A stretch of DNA of 64,000 nucleotides from Flammula alnicola (Eukaryota > Basidiomycota > Agaricomycetes > Agaricales > Strophariaceae): the NCBI GenBank assembly GCA_015499995.1, contig JADNRV010000114.1:62001-126000 (forward strand). The letters run 5' to 3'. Positions 12,327 through 22,318 of the stretch are shown here, one piece after another; the stretch's first letter is position 1; each line of letters opens with the position of its first letter. Under the pieces are notes generated by a model. That model ran no database searches and had not been told where the DNA came from. It saw only the letters and a list, made by a program, of their open reading frames with translations. Position numbers and translations under genes: made by a program.

Positions 12327-13031
12327 TTAAATGTAATACTCTGGTTTCCGAGCGTTTATTCCATATTCTGCTAACGCCGCGCTAAGATCATCCATTGTCA
12401 AAGTAGTCCTGGTCTTATCCTACGGTTATGTTGGTTAGATGCTAGTCAGATATCATCTATATGTGACGCACTTTTGCAGAACCAGGACCTGTGAGAGGTT
12501 GGTTGACGCGTGCGCGACCGCCTGTGGCATTGGTACGGATGCGTGCATGTTGGTAGGCATCAGCGGCTATATCTGAGACAAATTTCTGTGCTGCAAGGGA
12601 CAGGAGCCGTTTCCTATAAGAGTTGAATGTAAGATGAGTGCAAGTGATGGGTGCTATTCGATAACGAAACACTTGCAAGCGAACGTCTTCACAATCAAAC
12701 CCGACACGTTGAAGATAGAAGTCAGTCACTTCGTTTGGAATCTGTCGAAGATAGACATTGAAATCAGCGCACAAGCCTCATAAAATTATCCACGACATAC
12801 CAAGGGTTCATACTCGTCGAGCATCAGCATGAAGTCTGCTAATGTGCGATCCTTTCGCGCCTCCTCGGCTGCTTGACGTGACTGTGTGGCTGGAGCCTGG
12901 GCGAAAGAAGAGGAAGAGGCGAGTGCGGATTGGCCATTCTGTTGCGGTTGCGAGGACTCGGAGGAGACTGGAGGATATGGCGAAGATATGGGATATGCAA
13001 ACGCCGAGTTAGTCTGTTGTGAATTTGACAT
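12327..13031 (-). CDS. TAF10: TFIID/SAGA subunit TAF10
   Basis: Predicted 176-residue histone-fold subunit shared by TFIID and SAGA. Exons on the minus strand: 13031-12801, 12741-12677, 12613-12472, 12419-12327. The N-terminal 60 residues are Ser/Gln/Pro-rich and probably disordered. The histone fold is complete: TLADFMLMLDEYEPLIPNEV, TDFYLQRVGFDCEDVRLKRL, then LLSLAAQKFVSDIAADAYQH and the C-terminal TLTMDDLSAALAEYGINARK. The second intron uses a GC donor (GCAAGT), the only choice that restores the conserved VRLKRLLSLA. The start is the ATG of MSNSQQTN; an upstream GTG is not needed. A TATATAA stretch near 13100 could be its TATA element. Confidence 0.95.
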
Positions 13032-13385
13032 GATTGTTCTTCCTAAAGACACGAGCCGCTTGCCGAGCGGGGCTTTCGGAGTTGTCGGAACTTGAATTCT
13101 AGTTATATAAGGCCGAAACTTTTTTTCACTTTTCCTTCGTCTTCCTTGACTCGGACATCAACGTTGCGGCTTCTCATGGTGAGCATCCTTTCATCTCTTT
13201 TCATCCCCATCCTTTCTGTTTCGACTGTATATGATGTTTGAGGCATTTGGCTTTACGCAGGAGCGCACCCTGCACTGCAGAAAATTAACTCAGCTACCTT
13301 CGGAGTGGGCTGCTTTGGCAGTCCTCATCCGCTATTCTGACCTTCTCTCTTCTACCCTCCTCCATCCAGGAGTTTGCATGCTGAT
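13032..13385. other. TAF10 upstream region, no gene supported
   Basis: About 350 bases. Holds the TAF10 promoter (TTATATAAGG near 13099). A short plus-strand spliced frame could be drawn from an ATG near 13177, but it matches nothing I recognise. Confidence 0.3.
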
Positions 13386-13855
13386 TCATTCTTCACCAAC
13401 AGGACCTTCATAGCCGGTCTGGTGCAGGCAGATGAGACAGTGCGAAGTTTGTGTATCGTCAACGTTCAGTGCCGCGTCGATGATGGCAATGGAAAGTTTG
13501 TCATTTTTTTCTGCTGTTTCCAAAAAAGCTTCGAGGCTCGACCGATTCTTGGGACTGCGGACACTTTTCTTGAGCGAACCCATTCCTCTCTACTAGTAGA
13601 ATTGCCATCCATCCGCAACCTTAGCTGTTGTATGTAGTCAATGTACTCCATTTCTGCCAACGTATGTCGCCAAGTGTACACTCGTTCGACGGTACAAGAC
13701 GAAAGGTTCGAACACTGCGAGAGCCTGTTTCTAGTGTCGATAACAGAGACCGTTGAGAAAACTGTCAATTTCCTATATGTACGTCGACTTTTTTCTACTT
13801 TCTGCACATACTCGGGAAATGAGGGGAAATTCAGCGGTCCTTCAAATTCTGGCAT
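13386..13855 (-). CDS. Doubtful hypothetical gene beside the RPC4 copy
   Basis: A minus-strand open stretch starting MPEFEGPLNFPSFPE, which is the edge of a copied RPC4 segment, then unrelated sequence. Within it a second frame (about 13583-13386, SLEAFLETAEKNDKLSIAII and following) looks more protein-like than the first. Neither matches a family I know. A GTATGT donor right after FPSFPE suggests an intron. It could be a chimeric gene made when the RPC4 segment was copied, or noise. Confidence 0.25.
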
Positions 13856-14095
13856 GGACTCATCCTACTTTTATTGACTTAAGAATTAATTTCTTTCCGA
13901 TCGAAAAGAGAGCGTACTAAGTCAATAGTACAATACTTTGCGCTGCGAAATCCTCGATGATATCTTCCAGTTCTTCCTCTTTCTCGCTCTCGCTAAGATT
14001 CAGGGCATTACTGAGATCTGCATCGCCGCCCTGTACTAAGAAATCCGTGCTTCAGACGCGAATCGCTTACCCGATTTACCGGAGGAATATTACAA
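13815..14095 (-). repeat. Truncated copy of internal RPC4 exons
   Basis: About 280 bases closely match 15056-15335 in the same orientation, which is the part of RPC4 holding the exon that encodes NNALNLSESEEEEELEDIIE, the following intron, and the start of the next exon (FPAPFPEF in RPC4, FPSFPE here). Point differences and small indels are scattered through it. Both ends stop abruptly, so this is a partial duplication, not a second gene. Confidence 0.8.
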
Positions 14096-14558
14096 ACAGG
14101 AAGAATAACAGGAAAGGATCTGCCGGTTTTATGGGATGTGATGAAGATTCACAGGATGAAGCGAGAGAATCTTGTAATGGTAGAACGTGTTCCACAAGCA
14201 GCAAACATGGAATATGAACGCCTAAAATAGGAGCATGAGAATGATTAAACAGATGAGGATTTACTGGACTACTTTTGGTTTGCAAGCGTTTCGGGCGAAC
14301 AAAAATTTGCATACTGGCAGCTGGCTATTAATATTATTATCATCACGTTTCGGGAAATAGTTACCTTATTCAGTACTCGTTCTCAATACGCCAAATTCGC
14401 ACCCCGCAAACAGGCGAGCCCGTATCCCTGAATCTAGAATAGTGTCACTAACCCAAACACAGTGAACGTCAAGAAAAATGATAATTTGCATGGCAGACTA
14501 TATATCGAATGTTATCAATTTTTTCTCACTTCCTATACATTTTCCGCGAAGCGTACGA
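14096..14558. other. RPC4 3' flank, no gene seen
   Basis: About 460 AT-rich bases downstream of the RPC4 stop. No supported gene. Confidence 0.35.
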
Positions 14559-16133
14559 CTATCGAGTGGGATCCATTTTAATCAACTTTTCTTCGCCTTC
14601 TATCGGAGCTGGAGTGTTGTCTTCATTCTCCAAGGCAGTCAGAAGAGCGTCAACATTGGGTGACACAACAAATTGTTTGTTGACTTCTCCAAGTACAACG
14701 ACTTGCTTTTGTGTTTTATCGACAACGACAGCCTGTTGCAGAAACGATGGCTGTGTTGCTGCGTTGACCTAAAAGCGCATAAATCAAGGAAATTGAGATA
14801 AATATGGCATGTTTGCACTCACATCCAGAAGAATACCATTCGCTAGCCGGATTTTGACGGCCCCGCTTTTATAGACCTCGAGTTGTCCGATAACGCCATC
14901 GATGGGCTCAGCCTTGTTGGGTTCAGATGGAACCGTGGAAGGGGTGGTTGAAGATGTTGCTGTATCTTGCTTGACATCCGCGGCAAATGAGACCTTCTTC
15001 CCTGTGATCTCAGGTCCGGGATCGATGTCCATTGCAGTCGCATTTTTGGAAGAAAACTCGGGAAATGGGGCAGGAAATTGGAAGAAATATAGTCGTTCTT
15101 CTCGCATAGACTCGTCCTGTTTTTATGGCTTGAGAATTAATTTCTTTCAGATTGAAAAAAGAGCGTACTAAGTCAATAGTGCTCTGCGCTGCGAAATCCT
15201 CGATGATGTCTTCTAATTCTTCCTCTTCCTCGCTCTCACTAAGATTCAGGGCGTTATTGAGATCTGCATCACCGCCCGATACTGAGGAATCCGTGCTTCA
15301 GACGTGAATCGTTAACCGAGGAGTATTATAAACTCACCAGCATCTTCCGCGTGCTCCTCTTTCTTTATCTTTTTCGCATGCTGGCGTTCTTTTCGTAGGC
15401 TTTCTGGAGCCATCCAATCCATTTGACGAACGTTTTCCATGTCTACAATTTCGACGCCTTCGTCAGGATCAGAGTAGACTTCCTCGTCTTCAGCCTTCAC
15501 AAGGTCGCCTTTCCCATTCCCGCCTTTAGAACCGAGATCTTTTCGAAGCAACGGCGGAGCTGACTGTAGTAGATTCCCGCCAAAATTTGGAGTTGCACCA
15601 TCTATTGGAACACTCGGTACAAAGTTTGAACGGGGGGTGGATCTTCGTGCATTATTGCCAGCCAATGCTGGACCCATGGCAAATGGACCGCTGGCAGTCA
15701 TTTCAAGCACCGGAGCTGCACCTCTTCCTCGCCCTCTGCCTCTTCCATCTCCGCGGCCTCTTCCTCGACCACGACCACGATCGGATTGAGACACGGGAGG
15801 GACGACTGCAGCTGCAGGTTCCTAGAGTGAAGAAATATGTTGGTCGGTGCAATGACCACACATTGAGGAAGGCGTACTGACCGCCTTAACTTCCCTGCAA
15901 GATAGTATATGAGCGGACAAGCGGCCAGAGGTGGGCAAGCGACTCACTCCTTCTTCCGTCTCTGCGGAAGGGTTGGCACAAACTTGAGTTTCTGTGTTCC
16001 CTGCCGTGTTACATCACTCTGCTTTTTCGCGAGACTGCCGATTGCTTTAGGCAACGATGAGCTAGATGATGGATCTACAAGAGACGGTAAATGAGCAGTG
16101 GATGTGTGATAGGCCAGAAATCTGACCAGCCAT
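14559..16133 (-). CDS. RPC53: RNA polymerase III subunit RPC4 (RPC53/POLR3D)
   Basis: Predicted 415-residue RNA polymerase III subunit involved in termination and reinitiation. Minus-strand exons: 16133-16127, 16074-15948, 15894-15882, 15821-15338, 15281-15169, 15116-14823, 14768-14559; the sum is in frame. The N-terminal KLKFVPTLPQRRKKE is the conserved RPC4 motif. It is followed by an RGRGRG-rich stretch (about residues 60-75), an acidic segment, ERLYFFQFPAPFPEF, and the conserved C-terminal beta domain (GQLEVYKSGAVKIRLANGIL; FLQQAVVVD; VVLGEVNKQFVVSPNVDALL). A first exon of 7 bases (ATGGCTG) and a 13-base internal exon are needed to join the conserved parts. It is divergent from HPT1, with 123 bases between the starts. 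Confidence 0.92.
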
Positions 16134-16256
16134 GGTTAGAAGTGAAGATCAAAAGTCGAGAGTCACATGCCCTCAGATGGAACTGCGAAATTGAACTCGG
16201 AGTCGTTGATCGATTTCTGTATCAATCTTTCTTTACACTTCTTCCCTTCTCCTCCC
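16134..16256. promoter_or_regulatory. Shared divergent promoter of RPC4 and HPT1
   Basis: Only 123 bases separate the two divergent start codons, so both promoters must lie here or within the first exons and introns. No clear TATA box is visible. Confidence 0.5.
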
Positions 16257-17358
16257 ATGACAGACCAAATCCAGCACTGGCATGTCACCTACAACGACAT
16301 CCATAACCTTATTTGCAAGGCTACGCCCAAAATTGCTGCAGACTTCAATCCAGACCTCTTAATTGCCATTGGTACCGTATCTAAATTTTATCATCCCCTC
16401 TCTCTCACCTATTAATACGCGTCCTTCAGGCGGAGGGTCAGTCACCCAACCCATTTTCTTCCGTGTAAGACTTATGTGTCTTTACCAGAGGCTTTTTCCC
16501 TGCCCGTGTAATGGTGAGTAACCATCTCTGCATTTCTACGATAACGCAATGTAAAAAAAATACCTTTGCAGCGCACTTTCCTGCGAGAACAAACAGGAAA
16601 CAAGACTCTCCAAATCCAGGCAATCGGCCTTTCTCTTTACGAACCTGTGGAAGGAACAACTGCTGAGCAACTTGGTAATGAGGTCGTTCGTACGCAATGG
16701 CTGTACGTTGAACAGGCTAAGGGAACTATTGTCACTAATACTTTTCTAAAGGGGTCCGGATTCGGGAAAGCGTTTACTTGGAAAGCATAATTTGATCGTC
16801 GTATGTCTTGGACTTCAATGTTTCCGCTGCTGCGTTTGACATTGTGCACAGGACGAAGTCGACGATACGCGGAAGACCTTGCAGTGGGTTCAGCCCGTCG
16901 CAAATTCCGTCCTGAAATCTAACATTGTCCCAGCTACGCGTTGTCGGAACTGCAGAAAGATGTTGAAGCAGAGCTCTTGTCCTACCCAGAAGCACAGCGC
17001 GAGGCTTTACGTTCGGCCACCTCATTTGGGATCTTTGTAGTCCACAACAAGTTGAAACCCAAGTTGGCCGAGCTGCCCTCAGGAACTCCGTATGCACACG
17101 ATTCTTGTTCCTTTCAGTTTTCTAATCACATTACCCTTGTTCTGATAGTTATTTCGTCGGTGAAGATGTCGGAGATGTCTGGTATGCGCTCATACACAAT
17201 AATACCCAATCACTCAATCTCACCCATTTCTCAGGCTTGACTATCCTTGGGAGGCGACGTAAGTGCAATTTTTCGTATTTCATGTCTTGTTCTGACTTCC
17301 TCACAGAAATATTGAGCAGCACGATCTCCGTGCCGCAGCCGATAAGGGTCTCTCATGA
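16257..17358 (+). CDS. HPT1: Hypoxanthine/xanthine phosphoribosyltransferase (HPT1/XPT1 type)
   Basis: Predicted 207-residue purine-salvage enzyme that transfers phosphoribosyl from PRPP to hypoxanthine, guanine or xanthine in the cytosol. Ten exons join in frame: 16257-16371, 16430-16436, 16489-16513, 16572-16702, 16752-16800, 16852-16883, 16934-17089, 17149-17181, 17235-17258, 17307-17358. The product reads IAIGGGGFFPARVMRTFLR at the first phosphate site and LIVDEVDDTRKTLHYALSEL at the PRPP motif, very like yeast Hpt1. The C-terminal VWLDYPWEATNIEQ is also typical. The second exon is only 7 bases, but it supplies two of the conserved glycines. HPT1 and XPT1 cannot be told apart by eye. Confidence 0.92.
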
Positions 17359-17928
17359 GGCGAGGTCCTCTAGATGTTGGTATTTTCATGGTGAATAATT
17401 TTTTTCCTATGCCCTTTCGTGCCTCACTTGTTGCTCACAGTTTGCTTCTCGAGGTGGTTATTATGGGTCTCGATATGGATCCTCATGTCAATTTTGTTCG
17501 GAATCAAACTATAGAATCAGATTTAGTGTTTTTTTTTATATAAAAAAAAGCTTGCGATAGAATGGGCTCTTCCTTTATAGCAGTCCGAGCACTCAATCGA
17601 GCTTTGATTCTTGAAGAGAACCGCCTTTGCCGCCTTGCTGGTATCACTTCGCATCTTCCGGTCACAATCAAGGTTTGCTTTATCTACCTTGTAAGTTGTC
17701 TGCATTTATGTTGATTCTTTCTTGACATTCAGCGGCCTTGTGTTTGGATGCCTAAATGCAAATTCCTTGTTCGACAGCGGGTGGTTGAAAATGTTGTGAG
17801 CTTCAGTGCCTTATAGACTCTGTAGGCTCCTCTCTTCCTTCCCCACGTCCACCAACATGCATCCTAACAATCCTCGAGCCTCAAAGCTGAACAATGTTTT
17901 CTACTACGTTATATCAGAAAAAACGAGT
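17359..17928. other. Spacer, no gene supported
   Basis: About 570 AT-rich bases. A short plus-strand frame from 17560 (MGSSFIAVRALNRA) runs about 45 codons into a possible GT donor, but I find no partner exon or family. Confidence 0.3.
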
Positions 17929-20900
17929 TGACTCTGCACAATGCCGGTCATTTCCTCGAAGCAATTTGCGCACAGCCAGACCCAGCTGCTTGCGTAGACA
18001 AGATAATTGCAAGTAAATCGGGACTTCTGACCCTCCAGCAAGCAGTCCGATGCAAACTCTCTCCGCAAGTCTTCAATGGACAGGCCTCCGATCTGACTTT
18101 TCTTCAAGCTCCAGACCTCCAGATTATCCATGGCGGGACGTACCTCAACGACGTCGTGACCAAAATCATCCAACCTCCCATTTTCTGGGACGTTTTTCGG
18201 GCTGCATTCTTAAATCAACATCTCACCGAAAAGGCACAGTTATCTCTGGGTTGGCTCCTCCTTCAGCTTTGCTGCCTCTCGACCGATGCCTCTATTCAAT
18301 ACCGACACCACCCAGATATGTCAATTATCTTGAACTCTCTCTCATCCTCGGCCTCACTTCCGATCAAGTCGATCGCCTAGAAAATCGAGCACGCCCTTGA
18401 CGCATGCTTGCCCGTCAACTCAGCCAATAGCAAACTAGGCCCTGGACCAGGGGCCGGCATGATAACGGTATAACGATTTTGGCGGCTTCCGGAAAATATC
18501 CATTTTGCCAACCGCGGACGAGTTAATGTCAACGAACCACCTTTTTTACGACCTTCCGATGTCCTGGAGGACCCCGAGACAGAGACGATGCGCGTCTCGG
18601 TCCATCTGGATAACCAATTCCGTCTTCTCCGCGAGGACATGATATGTGAAATGCGAGAAGAGTTGCAGATCGTGATGGGCAAGAAGAAAGGCTATCACAG
18701 AGGCATCAAGCTGTTAAAGCGATGGAGTGCGGATTCACAGGCAAACGCATCAAGTGGGTTGGTAGTTGAATTTTTGAAGGATCTGCCTCAGTTGAGGAAG
18801 CTCAAAGGCACTAAAAGGCGCAAGGAATACCTCGAACACCCCAATTTTCTCAAGTATCGATCCTTGGCTTGCCTCGTTTCTGGGACGGATCGTTGCTTTC
18901 CCTACTATTAACCGCGACAAAGGTCGTTTGGCCAAAGAGATCATCCTCCATCTCGAAGGGGCAGAAGGCTCTGAGAAGGTTCTCCTCAAACTTAGAATGG
19001 AGCCAGATCTTATTCTTATCCAGATCGACACCGCCATTTTCTCATACGAATCCATTTTGAAAAGGCTCCAAGAAGCCCTGGCGGCCGACCCGTTGCAGGA
19101 CCTTCAAGCTTTGTTGCGCACATAATCCAGTATCAAACTCGATCTCGCAATCTAATTCTCTTCTCTCTGGTTTAACCCAGCAACTGTCCTTGCTACAGGG
19201 CCCCCCAGGTTAGCAGTATTACCCTTTCAGTGACGTGATGTAGTTGACAATCAGGGCTTTCAGGAACAGGATAATCCTTCATTGGAACTATCCAACTATC
19301 CTGGCAAAAGCTTTGCATCTCCATACCGCTCAAACAATCATCGTTATCTGCTATACTAAATAACCATGCGCTAGACGACATATTGACCGCTCTTCTAAAC
19401 ATTGGGATCCCAGCGGCCGATATGTTACGCCTGGGAGGGAAATTAATAACAGCCACTGAGCCTCTCACACTACAAAATCAAAAGCGTTGGATCGAGGACT
19501 CGTGAACAGTGGGCAATTAGTGACGCCTTGAAGGATTCAGCGGAGACTCTTTTCAAGGACCTCGAAAGAGCCTTTCAAAAGGACAGCACTGGTCGACTTC
19601 ACTATTCGGAGTTTACGGCCTCTCTAGAGTTCGACTCTCCTTTTTTCTTTGAACCTATCGGAAGACGGCATGATCAGAGTCGACCACAAAGGCCGCGAAA
19701 TCAGGTCTTTCTATTTGATTGACTGGTGGCAGCGCAACTGGGATGCTGGCGTTTTCAAGCGCTGGTCTATGCAAGACTCCTCAGTCCGAGATTTGGAACA
19801 TTCCGGCAGGCTCGGCAGGTAGTGGGAAGAAGGAATCCTGTACAAAAGTTCTGCTCTATTGCGCATGAGTCTACTCGGGTCCAAGAAAGACTGGCTCGCG
19901 CTCAAAGCGCCAGCATAGTCAGTCTTTTGGGCTCGAAACGCATTGTCGGTTGCACCCTGCTGCCAAGTACTGTGAAGATATACAAGCTTTCAATCCAGAT
20001 GTTCGAGGAAGCTGGAGAGATCCTTGAAAGCCATATACTGACAGCCCTGTGGCCGGAGACGTCCCAAGTAATTTTAATTGGAGACCATAAGTACGTGAAT
20101 TTTTACAGGTATCTTAGATTCATCCAGTAATCGTCATCATTTTTGGCAGGCAATTACGACCCAAAGTCAACAATTATCTCTTGACTATCGAGAAAGAAGA
20201 GGATCACCATCTCAATCGGTCACTGTTTGAACGGCTCATATTGAAGAACTACCCGCATGAAACCTTAATTCAGCAACACAGAATGCGCCCTGAAATATCT
20301 TCGCTGATTCGACAACTCACTTACCCCGAATTAGTTGACGCTTCGGACACTCTCAATAGGCCGAATGTTCTGGGATTACAGGATAATATCTTCTTCATCG
20401 ACCATAACAGCCCGGAGGGCGACAACACCAGTATCTCAGACAAACGTGATTTATCGTCGACGTCGTCAAAACAAAACTCATTCGAAGTTGAAATGATTTT
20501 GAAGATTATCAAGTATCTTGGTCAACGGGTTACGGAACGGACGAACTTATCATCATTACCCCTTATTTGGGACAGCTGCAAAATTTGCGACAGGCTCTCG
20601 AGAAGGACAACGGCCCAATCCTGAACGATTTGGCTTCTTATGAGCTACTCCGAGCGGGGCTGGTGAACTCGGCGGAAACTAAGTTAACAAAGGCGATACA
20701 TCTGGCAACGATCGGTAACTGAAGTTTTTTGTTCTTTGTTTCAGAATCCCTGTTGATTCTTACAATCATATAGATAATTACCAAGGAGAAGAATGCGATA
20801 TCGTCATTGTGTCTTTGACAAGGCAAGGAGCAACCCAAGTTTCGACATCGGGTTCATGTTCTCCCAGAACGGTTAAAAGCGTTCTTCCGTCACGAAGTCA

Positions 20901-22035
20901 CAATGGGTTCGTTATCATCGGCAATATGGACACCATCATAAACGCTTGCAATTCAAAAGGGAAGGAATTGTGGAAGTCTCTGTACTTTGCTTCGCAGCGG
21001 CAAACATATACATGACGGACTACCTTTCAAATGTGAACAACATCCAGACAAGCTCGTCGTACGTCAGCCTCGAGGAAATCTACGGAAAATACCCTGTTGG
21101 AGCCGGGGGCTGAGAAACCGAACTTCACTGGTGGATCATGTGTTCAACTGGTTATGTGCCCAGAGCCACGGTTGACCCAGTGGTGTATGCAGAGCTTCCA
21201 ATTAATCTTTCTTGTTATCGACCCTTGAAGAATATCAATCCTGGACTGTCAAAACGCTTTAAGATTGTCGACGCATTCAAATTTGAGGATTTCGATGATG
21301 TGGCATCACTTCTGATCCTTGTTCTGACTCCTGAGCCTGAAGGAGCAAGATCTCGACGCAACAATTGCAGCCAAAAAAAGTCGCAGTGGCACTCCTTAAT
21401 CGCGCCAGAACCCTTCCACACTTTGGCAATGCAAGTGATGTCGAAAACGTCATCTCGAAAGCCAAAATTCGTTGTGTAGCACAGAGAGCAATGGAATCTC
21501 TGAAAGATCAGTCGTCATCGTATTCGAACCCGAGCACTTTGATGCAGACCATAATCGTGCCGCAAACGCATCCATGAAGCTTGCCACATTCCTCGAAGAT
21601 ATCATTGGCCGCGAGGACATCATATAGGTACTGGAAAGACAACAATTGCGCGCAAGGTTAGCCAAGTCTTCTATGACATGCGGTTTCTGGCATCTGCATG
21701 AATGCTCGGCATCTGGCCTTGTCAGACAATACGTCGGCTAAACCGGACCAAAAACGAAGAAGCTATTCGAGAAAGCCCTTGGTAAGGTCCTGTTCATTGA
21801 CGAGGCGTATCGCCAGGTCATTTTGCTCAGGAACCCGATCGATGAACTGGTGGGACTCCTCACCCACCAAAATATCGAAACTCATCGCGGCTGAACTTCA
21901 GGCAAAGAGAGATGTGGAAATCCGAAGAAAGAAGCAGGAAGAAAAGGCTCGATAAACTACGTCAAATGGGGGTCTGTCCTGCCGGCTTCCATTGGGTTCG
22001 GTCTATCGATGTGCGGGCGGGGCTCGTGTAGTTCC
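17929..22035 (+). pseudogene. Decayed copy of the helicase / AAA+ gene
   Basis: A full-order but broken relative of the intact gene at 22319-30084. Readable parts: the N-terminal domain (HFLEAICAQPDPAACVDKII) to an in-frame stop after KSIA at about 18380; HLDNQFRLLREDMICEMREE at 18600; helicase pieces with QQHRMRPEISSLIRQLTYPE at about 20280; and DNYQGEECDIVIVSLTRQG at about 20770. After the last helicase motif the sequence jumps to NINPGLSKRFKIVDAFKF (21235), which in the intact gene lies between the second and third AAA modules. The zinc fingers, the first AAA module and most of the second are therefore deleted. A partial third module (LFIDEAYR) and the C-terminal end (GVCPAGFHWV) follow. 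Several stops and frame changes are present, so it is not functional as a whole. Confidence 0.9.
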
Positions 22036-22318
22036 GATTGACTAGCTTGGGCTGTAGAACTCGAGCCGCAGAATTCTAGTACATATTCCGCTCTATAATG
22101 TGATTTTTTGATGTGATACTGTTACTTGGTTTCATATCTTGATCTCCTCTCTACTTGTTCATCGCTGCTTTTTTGATATACTCACATATATTTAACCCAG
22201 ATGGTCTGTGCACGGGCGCTTAATTTAAGCTTTCATGAGCGTGAGCATCTGTTCACACACCCATCTTCGATTCTACGAATAAGGCTTTCTCCTTCTCACC
22301 AATTTGCGCTGAACGATA
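22036..22318. other. Promoter region of the intact helicase-AAA gene
   Basis: About 280 bases between the decayed and intact copies. Bases 22135-22237 recur, reverse-complemented, at about 52350-52450 in front of the WASP gene; the best-kept core holds GTGCACGGGCGCTTAATTTA. The match shows that the scrap at 52.3-52.7 kb came from this gene family's 3' flank. Confidence 0.6.

Noticed and set aside
17929..22035. Repeat-induced point mutation as the cause of decay
   Set aside because: The copy is marked by a large deletion and indels, without the strong C-to-T enrichment expected from RIP.
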